A DNA stretch of 64,000 nucleotides from Acidovorax sp. Leaf78 (lineage in GTDB: Bacteria > Pseudomonadota > Gammaproteobacteria > Burkholderiales > Burkholderiaceae_C), in the NCBI RefSeq assembly GCF_001422735.1, contig NZ_LMLZ01000005.1, positions 1 to 64,000 on the forward strand. The letters run 5' to 3'. Under the pieces are notes generated by a model. It saw only the letters and a program-made list of their open reading frames with translations. It did not search any database and was not told the DNA's origin. The translations under genes were made by a program, and so were the position numbers. Shown in pieces: positions 35,154 to 44,205 of the stretch. Position 1 is the first letter of the stretch; each line of letters opens with the position of its first letter.

Positions 35154-35819
35154 CTACCGAATAATGGCGATCTTCTGGTGCAGGCGCTTCACTGCCCACG
35201 ACAGCGCATAGCACATCACGAAGTACAGAACAGCTGCAGCCAGGTACGCCTCGATGGGACGGCCGAAGTTCTTGCCCGCCACTTCAAAGCCCTTGAGCAT
35301 GTCGTACGCACCGATGGCATAGACCAGCGACGTGTCCTGGAACAGGATGATGGTCTGCGTGAGCAGCACCGGCAGCATGTTGCGGAACGCCTGCGGCAGC
35401 ACCACCAGCTTCATGTTCTGGCCATACGTCATGCCCAGCGCCTGGCCTGCGTGCACCTGGCCACGCGGGATGGACTGGATGCCCGCCCGCATGATCTCGC
35501 TGAAGTACGCCGCCTCGAAGGCGATGAAGGTGATGATGGCCGACACCTCGGCGCCGATGGGCCGTCCGATGATGGCTGGCACCAAGAGGAAGAACCACAG
35601 GATCACCATCACCAGCGGAATGGAGCGCATGCCGTTGACGTAGATGGTGGCGGGCACGTCCAGCCACTTCTTGCCCGACAGGCGCATCAGCGCGAGCAGG
35701 GTGCCGAAGAACACGCCGCCCAGGGTGGCGACGGCCGTGAGCAACAGGCTGAAATACAGCCCCTTGAGCACGAAGTTGGAGATCAGGTCCCAGTTGTAGA
35801 AGGAGAAATCGAGATTCAT
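35154..35819 (-). CDS. gltK: Amino acid ABC transporter permease
   Basis: A 221-residue permease of the HisMQ/GltK family with about five transmembrane segments. The EAA-type cytoplasmic loop is seen as EIMRAGIQSIPRGQVHAGQALG. It follows gltJ with 1 bp between the stop and the ATG, so the two are translated together and form the heteromeric channel. Confidence 0.92.
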   Translation of the reverse strand: MNLDFSFYNWDLISNFVLKGLYFSLLLTAVATLGGVFFGTLLALMRLSGKKWLDVPATIYVNGMRSIPLVMVILWFFLLVPAIIGRPIGAEVSAIITFIAFEAAYFSEIMRAGIQSIPRGQVHAGQALGMTYGQNMKLVVLPQAFRNMLPVLLTQTIILFQDTSLVYAIGAYDMLKGFEVAGKNFGRPIEAYLAAAVLYFVMCYALSWAVKRLHQKIAIIR

Positions 35820-35820
35820 A

Positions 35821-36576
35821 TCAATGTCCCCCGCCGCCGCTGGCTACGACCATGCCGGGGATTCGCACGCGTTTTTCGATGAACGCCATGATCCGGTTGA
35901 TCGCAAATGCCGACATGACGTAGAGCGCCGTCACAGCCAGGTACACCTCGATGCCGCGCGAGGTTTCTTCCTGCGCCTGCATGGCGAACATCGTGAGTTC
36001 GGCCACCGACACGGCGAAAGCCACCGACGAGTTCTTGAAGATGTTCATCGTCTCGCTGGTGAGCGGTGGAATGATGATGCGAAACGCCATGGGCAGCAGC
36101 ACATAGCGGTAGGTCTGGAAGGTGGTGAATCCCACCGCCATACCCGCATAGCGCTGGCCGCGCGGCAGTGTCTGGATGCCCGAACGCACTTGCTCGGCGA
36201 TACGCGCCGAGGTGAAGAAGCCCAGGGCCAGCACCACGAGTGCAAAGCCGGGAACGCCTCGGAGCACCGGGAACAGGCTCGGCAAGACGTGGTACCAGAG
36301 GAAGATCTGGACCAGCAGAGGAATATTGCGAAACAGCTCGACCCAGGCATTGCCCAGCCGAACGATCATCGGCCGGTCCTGCAAGGTGCGCAGCGTGCCG
36401 ATGAAAGAGCCCAACACAAGCGCCAGCACCAGGGCCAGCAACGAAACAGACACCGTCCAGCCCCAGGCCGACAGCATCCAGTCCAGGTACGTGATGTCGC
36501 CGCCTTTGCCAAAGCAGCTTTGCACGACTTCCCTGTCCATGGTGTCCTGGCAGAACACCTGCCAATCCCAACTCAT
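35821..36576 (-). CDS. gltJ: Amino acid ABC transporter permease
   Basis: A 251-residue permease with an N-terminal extension (FCQDTMDREVVQSCFGKGG) and the EAA loop EQVRSGIQTLPRGQRYAGMAVG. It pairs with the 221-residue permease directly after it. The order binding protein, long permease, short permease, ATPase is that of gltIJKL. The Gly-rich end (VVASGGGGH) is unremarkable. Confidence 0.92.
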   Translation of the reverse strand: MSWDWQVFCQDTMDREVVQSCFGKGGDITYLDWMLSAWGWTVSVSLLALVLALVLGSFIGTLRTLQDRPMIVRLGNAWVELFRNIPLLVQIFLWYHVLPSLFPVLRGVPGFALVVLALGFFTSARIAEQVRSGIQTLPRGQRYAGMAVGFTTFQTYRYVLLPMAFRIIIPPLTSETMNIFKNSSVAFAVSVAELTMFAMQAQEETSRGIEVYLAVTALYVMSAFAINRIMAFIEKRVRIPGMVVASGGGGH

Positions 36577-36634
36577 AGGAGCACCCCTTTAATTCTTGGA
36601 AAGGCGTCGGGCTGACCCGCAGGCGCAGCCCAAC

Positions 36635-36669
36635 AAAAAAGCCCCCTCGAACCGGTTGGCCGAAGGGGC
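36635..36669 (-). terminator. Internal terminator between the binding protein and permease genes
   Basis: Read leftward, GCCCC(TTCG)...(CGAG)GGGGC closes over about 15 nt and is followed by TTTTTTG. It lies 17 bp after the binding-protein stop. A partial terminator here would keep binding protein in excess over permease. Confidence 0.82.
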
Positions 36670-36685
36670 ACAAGCTCAGCGAAGA

Positions 36686-37585
36686 TTACTTCTTGGCGTA
36701 GTCTTCCATGGGCTTGTCGTTAGGCGATGCCCAGGCAGCCTTGGTAGCGTCCGACATCGGCAGGCCGATCTTGGTGTTGGTCGGTGGCACGGGTTGCATG
36801 AACCACTTGTCGTACAGCTTGGCCAGAGAGCCGTCGGCGATCTGGCGCTTGATGGAGTCGTCCACAGCCTTCTTGAAGGCGGCGTCGTCCTTGCGCAGCA
36901 TGCAGGCGATGGGTTCCACCGACAGCACTTCGCCAACGATCTTGTAGTCGGCAGGGTTCTTGGACTTGGAGATGTTGGCAGCCAGGATCGAGCCGTCCAT
37001 CACGAAGGCGTCGGCACGGCCGGTTTCCAGCATCAGGAAGCTGTCAGCGTGGTCCTTGCCGAACACTTCCTTGAAGTCGATGCCGCCAGCGCGCTCATGC
37101 TTGCGCAGGGTCTGCACCGAAGTGGTGCCGGTGGTGGTGGCCACGGTCTTGCCTGCCAGGTCCTTGATCGAGGCGATGCCAGAGTTGGCCTTCACCACGG
37201 TGCGCACTTCTTCCACGTAGGTGGTCACGGCGAACGCCACGTCCTTCTGGCGGGCCGCGTTGTTGGTGGTGGAGCCGCACTCCAGGTCCACGGTGCCATT
37301 GGTCACCAGGGGGATGCGGTTTTGCGAGGTCACGGGCTGGTACTTGATGTCCAGCTTGGGCAGGCCCAGTTGCTTTTGAACGTCGTGCAGGACGATTTCA
37401 CCCATTTCAGTGTGAAAGCCGACGTACTTGCCGTTGCCCAGGGTGTAGGAAAGACCCGAAGACTCCCGCACGCCGAGCGTCACGCTGCCCGAGCCCTTGA
37501 TCTTGGCCAGGGTATCTGTGGCCTGCGCAAACGCGCTACCTGCAGCGAGGGCGGTCACAGCAACCGCGAGCAAATGCTTCTTCAT
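36686..37585 (-). CDS. gltI: Glutamate/aspartate ABC transporter substrate-binding protein
   Basis: A 299-residue periplasmic SBP_bac_3 protein with a signal peptide (KKHLLAVAVTALAAGSAFA, cut near residue 20). Family motifs seen are GVRESSGLSYTLGNGKYVGF, VTSQNRIPLVTNGTVDLECG and STTNNAARQKDVAFA. It heads the gltJKL genes and is separated from them by a partial terminator. A paralogue lies 115 bp upstream on the same strand. Confidence 0.92.
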   Translation of the reverse strand: MKKHLLAVAVTALAAGSAFAQATDTLAKIKGSGSVTLGVRESSGLSYTLGNGKYVGFHTEMGEIVLHDVQKQLGLPKLDIKYQPVTSQNRIPLVTNGTVDLECGSTTNNAARQKDVAFAVTTYVEEVRTVVKANSGIASIKDLAGKTVATTTGTTSVQTLRKHERAGGIDFKEVFGKDHADSFLMLETGRADAFVMDGSILAANISKSKNPADYKIVGEVLSVEPIACMLRKDDAAFKKAVDDSIKRQIADGSLAKLYDKWFMQPVPPTNTKIGLPMSDATKAAWASPNDKPMEDYAKK

Positions 37586-37700
37586 GAGAATCTCCTTGTA
37601 TGTGAAGCGAAAGGACAGAGGGGAATTTTAGGGCTCCGCACAGGCCGGGGTGGCCGGCAGGCAGAGCATTCCGGAAAGGGTACTCAACCAGGATTGTTAG

Positions 37701-38600
37701 TCAGAACGGAACCTGGTCAGTAGGGTATTTCCAGAAGTCCCGCAGCAAATAGCTGACGGGAAGGTTCAGCACCGTGCCGGTCGGGGGGATCGGCTTGTTG
37801 AACCACTTGTCATAAACGGGGTAGATGTCGCGGCTGGTGATCATGCGGCGCATTTCCTCATCCACCAGTTTTTTGAACTCGGGGTCGTTCTTGGGCAGCA
37901 TGATGGCCAGGGGCTCGGTGGTCATGAACCGGCCCACCACCTTGAGCGCCTTGGGGTCCGGGCGGCCGGCAGCCAGGCCGTACAGCAGCACGTCGTCCAT
38001 CACGAAGGCATCGGCCTCGCCCTTTTCGACCATGTCCACCGCCTTGGCGTGGTCGGGGGCCTCCACGATGGTGATGCCCATCAGGCGCTCCCGGTTGGCC
38101 TGGTCGGCCGCCTTGAGCGGCGTGGTGCCCTTGGTGGACACCAGCTTCTTGCCATTGAGGTCTTCGACCCGGTCGATGGGGCTTGCGGCCTTGACCAGCA
38201 AGCGCGCGCCGGTGATGAAGTGGGGAATGGTGAACGCCACTTTCTGGCGCCGCTCGGCGTTGTTGGTGGTGGAGCCGCACTCCATGTCCGCCTTGCCCTG
38301 CTCGATGATGGAAATGCGGTTGGCGGACGTGACGGCCACGAACTCGACTTCCATGTCCTTCTTGCCCGTCTTCTTGCGCACCACGTCGGCCAGGCGCAGA
38401 CACAGGTCCACCGCATAGCCCACGGGCTTGCCCGACTGGGAGTCCACGTACGAGAACGGTACGGACGAATCGCGGTGGGCAATCACCAGCTTGCCGCCGG
38501 CGCTGATCCGTTCCAGGACGGTGGCGGCCTGCGCGGGCATGGCCAGGGCGCAGCACAGACCTGCAAGGCCTGCGGCGAATCCCCATTGCTGTACTTTCAT
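37701..38600 (-). CDS. Second amino acid ABC substrate-binding protein (gltI paralogue)
   Basis: A 299-residue SBP_bac_3 protein with a signal peptide (KVQQWGFAAGLAGLCCALA to QAA, near residue 26). It shares the core VTSANRISIIEQGKADMECG and STTNNAERRQKVAFT with the adjacent gltI product, and the late YDKWFNKPIPPTG with gltI YDKWFMQPVPPTN. It has no permease genes of its own and likely feeds GltJKL, widening the substrate range. The ATG at 38600 opens the signal peptide; the longer in-frame start is rejected. Confidence 0.9.
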   Translation of the reverse strand: MKVQQWGFAAGLAGLCCALAMPAQAATVLERISAGGKLVIAHRDSSVPFSYVDSQSGKPVGYAVDLCLRLADVVRKKTGKKDMEVEFVAVTSANRISIIEQGKADMECGSTTNNAERRQKVAFTIPHFITGARLLVKAASPIDRVEDLNGKKLVSTKGTTPLKAADQANRERLMGITIVEAPDHAKAVDMVEKGEADAFVMDDVLLYGLAAGRPDPKALKVVGRFMTTEPLAIMLPKNDPEFKKLVDEEMRRMITSRDIYPVYDKWFNKPIPPTGTVLNLPVSYLLRDFWKYPTDQVPF

Positions 38601-38773
38601 GCGATGCCCTGTTGAGTGAATGAACTGGATCTGCAATCTTCGTGCCATCTAGCGCTTGACACGGTCTGCAGTGTCCAACCCAGCGATGGCGCGAACTGTA
38701 CGTGTCGTTACCATGAAATTCCAATGCCGTTTGCGGGCGCAACTATGCAAAGTGTTTATATCCGTAGTTACCC

Positions 38774-39706
38774 TTAGCATGACCCTGCCTGTGCCTGCAG
38801 GTAGGTCCACAGCGCCTGGGCGGTGCTCTTGGGCGCCTCTTTGCCGCCCGGTTTCTCGCGGTAGGCCCGCACGTCCATGGTCATCTGCAGGCCATCGGTG
38901 TCCGGCGGGGCCGCACTCACGAGGCGCCGGGCGCGCAGTTCCTTCTTCACCGCACTGTGCGGCAGGAAGGCCACGCCGTGGCCTTCGAGCGCCATGGCCT
39001 TGAGCCCCTCGGCCATGTCGGTCTCGTACACGCGGTCCAGGTGGATGGGGGTGCCGGACTCCTTGAGGATGAGCTCCGTCACCCGCCCCAGGTAGGCACC
39101 GGGCGCGTAGCCCAGGTACGGCAGCGGCTGGCCCGAGCGGCCCGGCAGGCGGTGCAGCGGCTGGCCATCGGCATCGGCCTTGCTGTAGGGGGAGATCACC
39201 TCCTGGCCCAGGCTGACCATCTCGTAGCGGTCGGCATCGAGCTGAAACGGCTGCGACGGGTGGTGGTAGGCGATCAGCAGGTCGCAGCCACCCTCCACCA
39301 GGCGCATGACGGCGTCGTGCACGTTCAGCGCGATGAGCCGGCTCTTGAACGGGCCGAACTTGTCGGCCAGGCTCGATACCCAGGCGGGGAAGAACGTGAA
39401 CGCCAGCGTGTGCGGCACCGCGAACTCGATCATGTCCTTGCCGGCACTGGTGTGCGCCCGCAGCATGGCCCGGGTGTTCTGCAGGGCCTGCAGCATTTCC
39501 AGCGCCTGGTCGTACAGGGTCTTGCCGGCCGGCGTCAGGCGGGTGGGGTAGGAACTGCGGTCCACCAGATCGGTGCCTGCCCAGGCCTCCAGCGCCTGGA
39601 TGCGCCGCGAAAAGGCGGGCTGCGTTACATGTCGGAGCTGGGCGGAGCGGCTGAAGCTGCGCGTTTCCGCAAGACTGACGAAATCTTCGAGCCACTTGGT
39701 TTCCAT
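38774..39706 (-). CDS. LysR family transcriptional regulator
   Basis: A 310-residue LysR protein: an N-terminal winged helix-turn-helix (WLEDFVSLAETRSFSRSAQLRHVTQPAFSRRIQALE) and a C-terminal effector-binding domain. It lies between the second binding protein and the divergent TRAP transporter, with 241 bp to the TRAP start, so either could be its target. An inverted repeat CACCATTGGTG near 39780 in that gap could be its site. The ATG at 39706 matches the family start; a much longer open frame upstream is spurious. Confidence 0.92.
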   Translation of the reverse strand: METKWLEDFVSLAETRSFSRSAQLRHVTQPAFSRRIQALEAWAGTDLVDRSSYPTRLTPAGKTLYDQALEMLQALQNTRAMLRAHTSAGKDMIEFAVPHTLAFTFFPAWVSSLADKFGPFKSRLIALNVHDAVMRLVEGGCDLLIAYHHPSQPFQLDADRYEMVSLGQEVISPYSKADADGQPLHRLPGRSGQPLPYLGYAPGAYLGRVTELILKESGTPIHLDRVYETDMAEGLKAMALEGHGVAFLPHSAVKKELRARRLVSAAPPDTDGLQMTMDVRAYREKPGGKEAPKSTAQALWTYLQAQAGSC

Positions 39707-39947
39707 CGTCCCATTATCGGCGCGGGGCCCCGCCAGCGCAGTGCGGGGATATGAGGGTTTACACAGTGGATACCGCCTGCACCATTGGTGTGCACACTTA
39801 GCAACACATCGCATAATAGCCAGCGGCGCCAACCGCGCTTTTTTGCCCTCGGGGCATGCCCCCAGCCCCTGGTGCACAACACTGCCGGGCAGAGCAATCG
39901 ACCAGCATGTGTTTGTTTGTCTCCTCCATCCCTGCTCCCCCGCTCCA

Positions 39948-40511
39948 ATGTCCTCCTCTTTTCCTCCGGGGGCCAAGGCCTCCGACGCGGCACCGGCTGC
40001 CGCGAGCCCTGAGTCCGAGCCGCGCTCCCTGCGGCTGGAAGACTGGCTCACCGTCATCGTGATGGCGTCGCTTGCGCTCATCACCTTTGCCAACGTGCTG
40101 GTGCGCTACTTCACCAATTCGTCCTTTGCGTGGACGGAAGAAATCTCGGTCTTTCTGATGATCGTGCTGGCCCTGGTGGCCGGCTCGGCCGCCGTGGCGC
40201 GCGACCAGCACATCCGCATCGAATACTTTGCCGAAGGCGGCTCGGCCCTGCGCAGCAAACGTCTCGCGCAGTTGGGCGCCATCTGCGTGGCCGTGCTGTT
40301 CGGGCTGATCGCGGTGCTAAGCGTGCGCGTGGTGTGGGACGACTACCGCTTTGGCGAGACCTCGCCCGGCATCGGCGTGCCGCAGTGGTGGTATTCCATC
40401 TGGCTGCCGGTGCTCTCCACGCTGATCGCGGCCCGCGCAGTGGGCCTGCTGGTGCGCCGCAACCGTGAAGCGCGCCGTTCCGACGCCGCCGCACAGGACG
40501 CCCAGCCATGA
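39948..40511 (+). CDS. TRAP transporter small permease (DctQ-like)
   Basis: A 187-residue membrane protein with four hydrophobic segments and the DctQ hallmark TFANVLVRYFTNSSFAWTEEI. It would pair with the large permease encoded by the next gene (4-bp ATGA overlap) in a sodium-coupled TRAP carboxylate importer. The ATG at 39948 has no strong ribosome-binding site; an earlier in-frame start would add non-family sequence. Confidence 0.88.
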   Translation: MSSSFPPGAKASDAAPAAASPESEPRSLRLEDWLTVIVMASLALITFANVLVRYFTNSSFAWTEEISVFLMIVLALVAGSAAVARDQHIRIEYFAEGGSALRSKRLAQLGAICVAVLFGLIAVLSVRVVWDDYRFGETSPGIGVPQWWYSIWLPVLSTLIAARAVGLLVRRNREARRSDAAAQDAQP

Positions 40512-41806
40512 TCGCCACGCTTCTGTTCGTGGCCTTCCTGGGCCTGATGTTCGTGGGCGTGCCGATTGGCGCCGCCCTGGGCCTGGCAGGTGCCGCCGCC
40601 ATCGCCCTCGCCAATGCCGACAGCCAGTGGTTCGGCTTGCTGGCCGTGCCGCAGAACTTCTACGCAGGCCTGGGCAAGTACCCGCTGCTGGCCATCCCGA
40701 TGTTCGTGCTGGTCGGCTCCATCTTCGACCGCTCGGGCGTGGCCCTGCGCCTTGTGAACTTCGCCGTATCAATAGTCGGGCGCGGCCCGGGCATGCTGCC
40801 GCTGGTGGCCATTGCGGTGGCGATGTTCCTGGGCGGCATTTCGGGCTCGGGCCCGGCCAACGCCGCCGCGGTGGGGGGCGTGATGATCGCCGCCATGTCG
40901 CGCGCGGGCTACCCGCCCTCGTTCTCGGCCAGCGTGGTGGGGGCCGCGGCCGCCACCGACATCCTGATCCCGCCCTCGGTCGCGTTCATCATCTACTCGG
41001 TGCTGGTGCCGGGCGCCTCGGTACCGGCGCTGTTCGCAGCCGGCATGATCCCCGGCATCCTGGCCGGTATCGCACTCATCGTGCCGGCCGTGTGGATGGC
41101 CCGCAAGCACAAGATGGGCGCGCTGGAAGCCACCATGCCCCGCCCCCCGTTCTGGAAGAGCCTGCGCGAGGCCACCTGGGGCCTGGCCGCACCGGTGCTG
41201 ATCCTGGGCGGCATGCGCGCCGGCTGGTTCACCCCCACCGAGGCCGCCGTGGTGGCCGTGTTCTACGGCCTGTTCGTGGGCATGGTGATCCACCGCACGA
41301 TCAAGGTGCGCGACCTGTTCCCCATCCTGCGCGAATCGGGCGAGCTGTCGGCGGTGATCCTCATCGTGGTGTCGCTGGCGGGCATCTTTGCGTATTCGCT
41401 GTCCACGCTGGGCGTGATCGACCCGGTGGCCAACGCCATCGTGAACTCGGGCCTGGGCGAGTACGGCGTGCTGGCGCTGCTCATCGTGCTGCTGATCACC
41501 GTGGGCATGTTCCTCGACGGCATTTCGATCTTCTTGATCTTCGTGCCGCTGCTCTTGCCCATCATGCAGTTCTACAAGTGGGACCCGGTCTGGTTCGGCG
41601 TGATCCTGACCCTGAAGGTGGCCCTGGGCCAGTTCACCCCGCCGCTGGCGGTGAACCTCATGGTCTCGTGCCGCATCGCGGGCGTGCGCATGGAGTCGAC
41701 CGTGCGCTGGGTGGGCTGGATGCTGCTCGCCATGTTCCTCGTGATGGTGCTGGTGATCGCCTTCCCGCAGCTGGCGCTGTGGCTGCCCGCCAAGCTGGGC
41801 TACTGA
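40508..41806 (+). CDS. TRAP transporter large permease (DctM-like)
   Basis: A 432-residue polytopic protein with about 12 hydrophobic segments. The DctM family block GGISGSGPANAAAVGGVMI lies near residues 112-132, and LILGGMRAGWFTPTEAAVVA near 230-250. It is the transport subunit. It overlaps the small permease gene by 4 bp and is followed 75 bp later by the binding protein. Confidence 0.93.
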   Translation: MIATLLFVAFLGLMFVGVPIGAALGLAGAAAIALANADSQWFGLLAVPQNFYAGLGKYPLLAIPMFVLVGSIFDRSGVALRLVNFAVSIVGRGPGMLPLVAIAVAMFLGGISGSGPANAAAVGGVMIAAMSRAGYPPSFSASVVGAAAATDILIPPSVAFIIYSVLVPGASVPALFAAGMIPGILAGIALIVPAVWMARKHKMGALEATMPRPPFWKSLREATWGLAAPVLILGGMRAGWFTPTEAAVVAVFYGLFVGMVIHRTIKVRDLFPILRESGELSAVILIVVSLAGIFAYSLSTLGVIDPVANAIVNSGLGEYGVLALLIVLLITVGMFLDGISIFLIFVPLLLPIMQFYKWDPVWFGVILTLKVALGQFTPPLAVNLMVSCRIAGVRMESTVRWVGWMLLAMFLVMVLVIAFPQLALWLPAKLGY

Positions 41807-41881
41807 CTGACCGCCGTACCGACGCATTGCATTGACTGACTGACGCATTGACCCATCGATTTCTACAAGGAGACTGACACC

Positions 41882-42916
41882 ATGAAACTGCGCACCTTCC
41901 TGACCTCGGCCGTGGCCGCCGCAGCGGCCCTGGCCTTCACGGCCCCTGCCGCCATCGCACAGACCGCCTACAAGAGCGAGTACCGCATGTCGCTGGTGCT
42001 GGGCACCGCCTTCCCCTGGGGCAAGGGCGGCGAACTGTGGGCCAACAAGGTCCGCGAGCGCACCAGCGGCCGCATCAACATCAAGCTGTACCCCGGCGTC
42101 TCGCTGATCCAGGGCGACCAGACGCGCGAATTCTCCGCACTGCGCCAGGGCGTGATCGACATGGCCGTGGGCTCCACCATCAACTGGTCGCCCCAGGTCA
42201 AGCAACTGAACCTGTTCTCGCTGCCCTTCCTGTTCCCCGACTACGCCGCGGTGGACGCGGTGACGCAGGGCGACGTGGGCAAGCAGATCTTCGCGACGCT
42301 GGACAAGGCCGGCGTGGTGCCGCTCGCCTGGGGCGAGAACGGCTACCGCGAAATCTCCAACTCCAAGAAGGCCATCAAGACGCCCGAGGACCTCAAGGGC
42401 CTGAAGATCCGCGTGGTGGGCTCGCCCCTGTTCCTGGACACCTTCACCGCGCTGGGCGCCAACCCCACGCAAATGAGCTGGGCCGACGCACAGCCCGCCT
42501 TCGCCAGCGGCGCCGTGGACGGCCAGGAGAACCCCATCGCCGTCTACATGGCAGCCAAGCTGCACACCGTGGCGCAAAAGCACGTGACGATGTGGGGCTA
42601 CGTGAACGACCCGCTGATCTTCGTGGTCAACAAGGACATCTGGGCCTCCTGGACCCCTGCCGACCGCGAAATCGTCAAGCAGGCCGCCATCGACGCCGGC
42701 AAGGAAGAGATCGCCATCGCACGCAAGGGCATGGTCGAGGCCGACAAGCCCCTGCTCAAGGACATCGCCGCCAACGGAGTGACCGTGACGCAACTCTCCC
42801 CCGCCGAGCGCGCCGCGTTCGTGAAGGTCACCCGCCCCGTGTACGACAAGTGGAAGGGCCAGATCGGCGCCGACCTGGTGACGGCTGCCGAGAAGGCGAT
42901 TGCGGCGCGCAAGTAA
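41882..42916 (+). CDS. TRAP transporter substrate-binding protein (DctP-like)
   Basis: A 344-residue periplasmic protein. The signal peptide is clear (LTSAVAAAAALAFTAPAAIA, cut near residue 26). DctP hallmarks seen are LKGLKIRVVGSPLFLDTFTALG and WADAQPAFASGAVDGQENP, the latter region carrying residues that contact the carboxylate. A ribosome-binding site AAGGAG lies about 10 bp before the ATG. It completes the three-gene TRAP operon; the ligand is probably an organic acid, not predictable further. A strong repeat-derived terminator follows. Confidence 0.94.
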   Translation: MKLRTFLTSAVAAAAALAFTAPAAIAQTAYKSEYRMSLVLGTAFPWGKGGELWANKVRERTSGRINIKLYPGVSLIQGDQTREFSALRQGVIDMAVGSTINWSPQVKQLNLFSLPFLFPDYAAVDAVTQGDVGKQIFATLDKAGVVPLAWGENGYREISNSKKAIKTPEDLKGLKIRVVGSPLFLDTFTALGANPTQMSWADAQPAFASGAVDGQENPIAVYMAAKLHTVAQKHVTMWGYVNDPLIFVVNKDIWASWTPADREIVKQAAIDAGKEEIAIARKGMVEADKPLLKDIAANGVTVTQLSPAERAAFVKVTRPVYDKWKGQIGADLVTAAEKAIAARK

Positions 42917-42921
42917 GCTGA

Positions 42922-42978
42922 CGCTATCAAAAAAGGAGCTGCTGGCGCTTGTCTATCAAGCGGTAGCAGCTCTTTTTT
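42922..42978. terminator. Bidirectional terminator formed by a family B repeat
   Basis: GAGCTGCT (42936-42943) pairs with AGCAGCTC (42965-42972), with an inner GCTTG/CAAGC stem. An AAAAAA tract on the left and TTTTTT on the right serve both strands. It lies between the convergent DctP-like and MazG-like genes, 6 bp from each. Confidence 0.9.
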
Positions 42979-42984
42979 CGTGTG

Positions 42985-43314
42985 TCACAGGTTGGGGGCT
43001 TTGGGTGGAGGGTGTTTCACCGCGTTCTTCGCCAGCTTGCGCTCCACCGCAGCGTGCAGGTCCACGCCCGCATGGTCGGCGATCTGCAGCAGGTACAGCA
43101 GCACATCGGCCACCTCATCGGCGATGGGCTCCGTAAGCGCCGGGTCGTCGCGCGCGGCCAGGGACTGCTCGGGCGTCATCCACTGGAAGATCTCGGCCAG
43201 CTCGGCCGCCTCCACCATCAGCGCCATCGACAGGTTCTTGGGTGTGTGGAACGGCTGCCAGTTGCGCTCGGCAGCGAACTCTCGCAACCGGGTTTGCAGG
43301 GCTTTCAGGTCCAT
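42985..43314 (-). CDS. MazG-like nucleotide pyrophosphohydrolase
   Basis: A 109-residue all-alpha NTP pyrophosphohydrolase. Metal-binding acidic motifs are VEAAELAEIFQWM and IADEVADVLLYLLQIAD, typical of the short MazG/RS21-C6-like proteins that clear non-canonical dNTPs. The ATG at 43314 with a GAGAG ribosome-binding site is preferred; a longer in-frame version would run into the acetyltransferase gene. It is likely co-transcribed with the upstream toxin-antitoxin genes or read from its own promoter. Confidence 0.88.
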   Translation of the reverse strand: MDLKALQTRLREFAAERNWQPFHTPKNLSMALMVEAAELAEIFQWMTPEQSLAARDDPALTEPIADEVADVLLYLLQIADHAGVDLHAAVERKLAKNAVKHPPPKAPNL

Positions 43315-43405
43315 GGTGCTTCTCTCTTCCAGCTCATTGGCTGACTTTTCATCGCCATCAAGGCTGGCTGCATCTGCATCTGCATCTGCTGCTGATTGCT
43401 CGCCC

Positions 43406-43921
43406 TCATGCAGCACCATCCGCAGCCGCCACCGATGCCGCGATGTCCGCCATGGACCGAAATAGCACCAGCGGGTCGTCGCGTGAAGCGATGAACCCCC
43501 GCCGCGTCCAGAATGCGGCGGCACCCTCATCCACAGCGTGAACAACCAGAGCACGGCCACCGATGAGCTGGGCCGCTGCCACGCTGCGCTGCAAGGCATG
43601 CTTGACCAAGCCTGTACCCACGCCCTGCCCGGCCCAGCGGCTGTCGGTGGCCAGTTGCCCCAATAGCAGGCAGGGCACCGGATCGGGCGGCTGGCCGGTG
43701 CGGACGGAGCGCGGCAGTTGCACGGGCAGCACCGCCGTGGGCGACAGGCCGTAGAAACCCACCACGCGGCCCTGCACATGCACGACGACCACGGCCGTGA
43801 AGCCCTTTTGCTGGTTGGACAGTGCGCGGGTGTGCAGCCAGCGGTCGAGCGCGGGGTGGCCGCACGAGAACGACGACACCTCGTGCTGGGCCGTCAGGGC
43901 CTGCGGCCCTTCGATCTTCAC
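43406..43921 (-). CDS. GNAT acetyltransferase toxin (TacT-like)
   Basis: A 171-residue GNAT-fold protein. The start SSFSCGHPALDRWLHTRA and the acetyl-CoA site SRWAGQGVGTGLVKHAL match TacT/AtaT-type toxins, which acetylate charged tRNAs and stop translation. It starts with GTG at 43921, overlapping the antitoxin TGA (GTGA). Preceded by a ribbon-helix-helix DUF1778-type antitoxin, as in TacAT modules. The active-site Tyr region (HAVDEGAAAFWTRRGF) has Trp where many toxins have Tyr. Confidence 0.88.
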   Translation of the reverse strand: MKIEGPQALTAQHEVSSFSCGHPALDRWLHTRALSNQQKGFTAVVVVHVQGRVVGFYGLSPTAVLPVQLPRSVRTGQPPDPVPCLLLGQLATDSRWAGQGVGTGLVKHALQRSVAAAQLIGGRALVVHAVDEGAAAFWTRRGFIASRDDPLVLFRSMADIAASVAAADGAA

Positions 43922-44196
43922 GGAGTGCGTTCCCAGGGCGCGGTGCGCTGCAGGGTTTGAACCATCTCCGGCACTGGCGTACCGGGCTCGGCGAGCACGG
44001 ACAGGAAGGCCTCGAAGCCCTCAGGACTCATGCGGATGGGCAGTGCTTCGAGCAACGCTTCTTCCGCAGCCCGCACGGCGGCATCGCGCATGAACTCGGT
44101 GCGCGACCGGCCGCGCAGTGCCGCGGCACGGTCGATGATGGCCAGGTCGCCGGTGGCGAGGCGCAACGACAGGGGATGAACGGTGAGGGCAGTCAT
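43918..44196 (-). CDS. DUF1778 ribbon-helix-helix antitoxin (TacA-like)
   Basis: A 92-residue protein with an N-terminal ribbon-helix-helix domain (LSLRLATGDLAIIDRAAALRG) and a C-terminal tail (ALPIRMSPEGFEAFLSVL) that would bind and block the toxin. It is translationally coupled to the GNAT toxin gene. The ATG at 44196 (MTALTVHPLS) is chosen over one 11 codons upstream. Repeats around the promoter suggest autoregulation. Confidence 0.87.
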   Translation of the reverse strand: MTALTVHPLSLRLATGDLAIIDRAAALRGRSRTEFMRDAAVRAAEEALLEALPIRMSPEGFEAFLSVLAEPGTPVPEMVQTLQRTAPWERTP

Positions 44197-44205
44197 GCGC
44201 ACATT

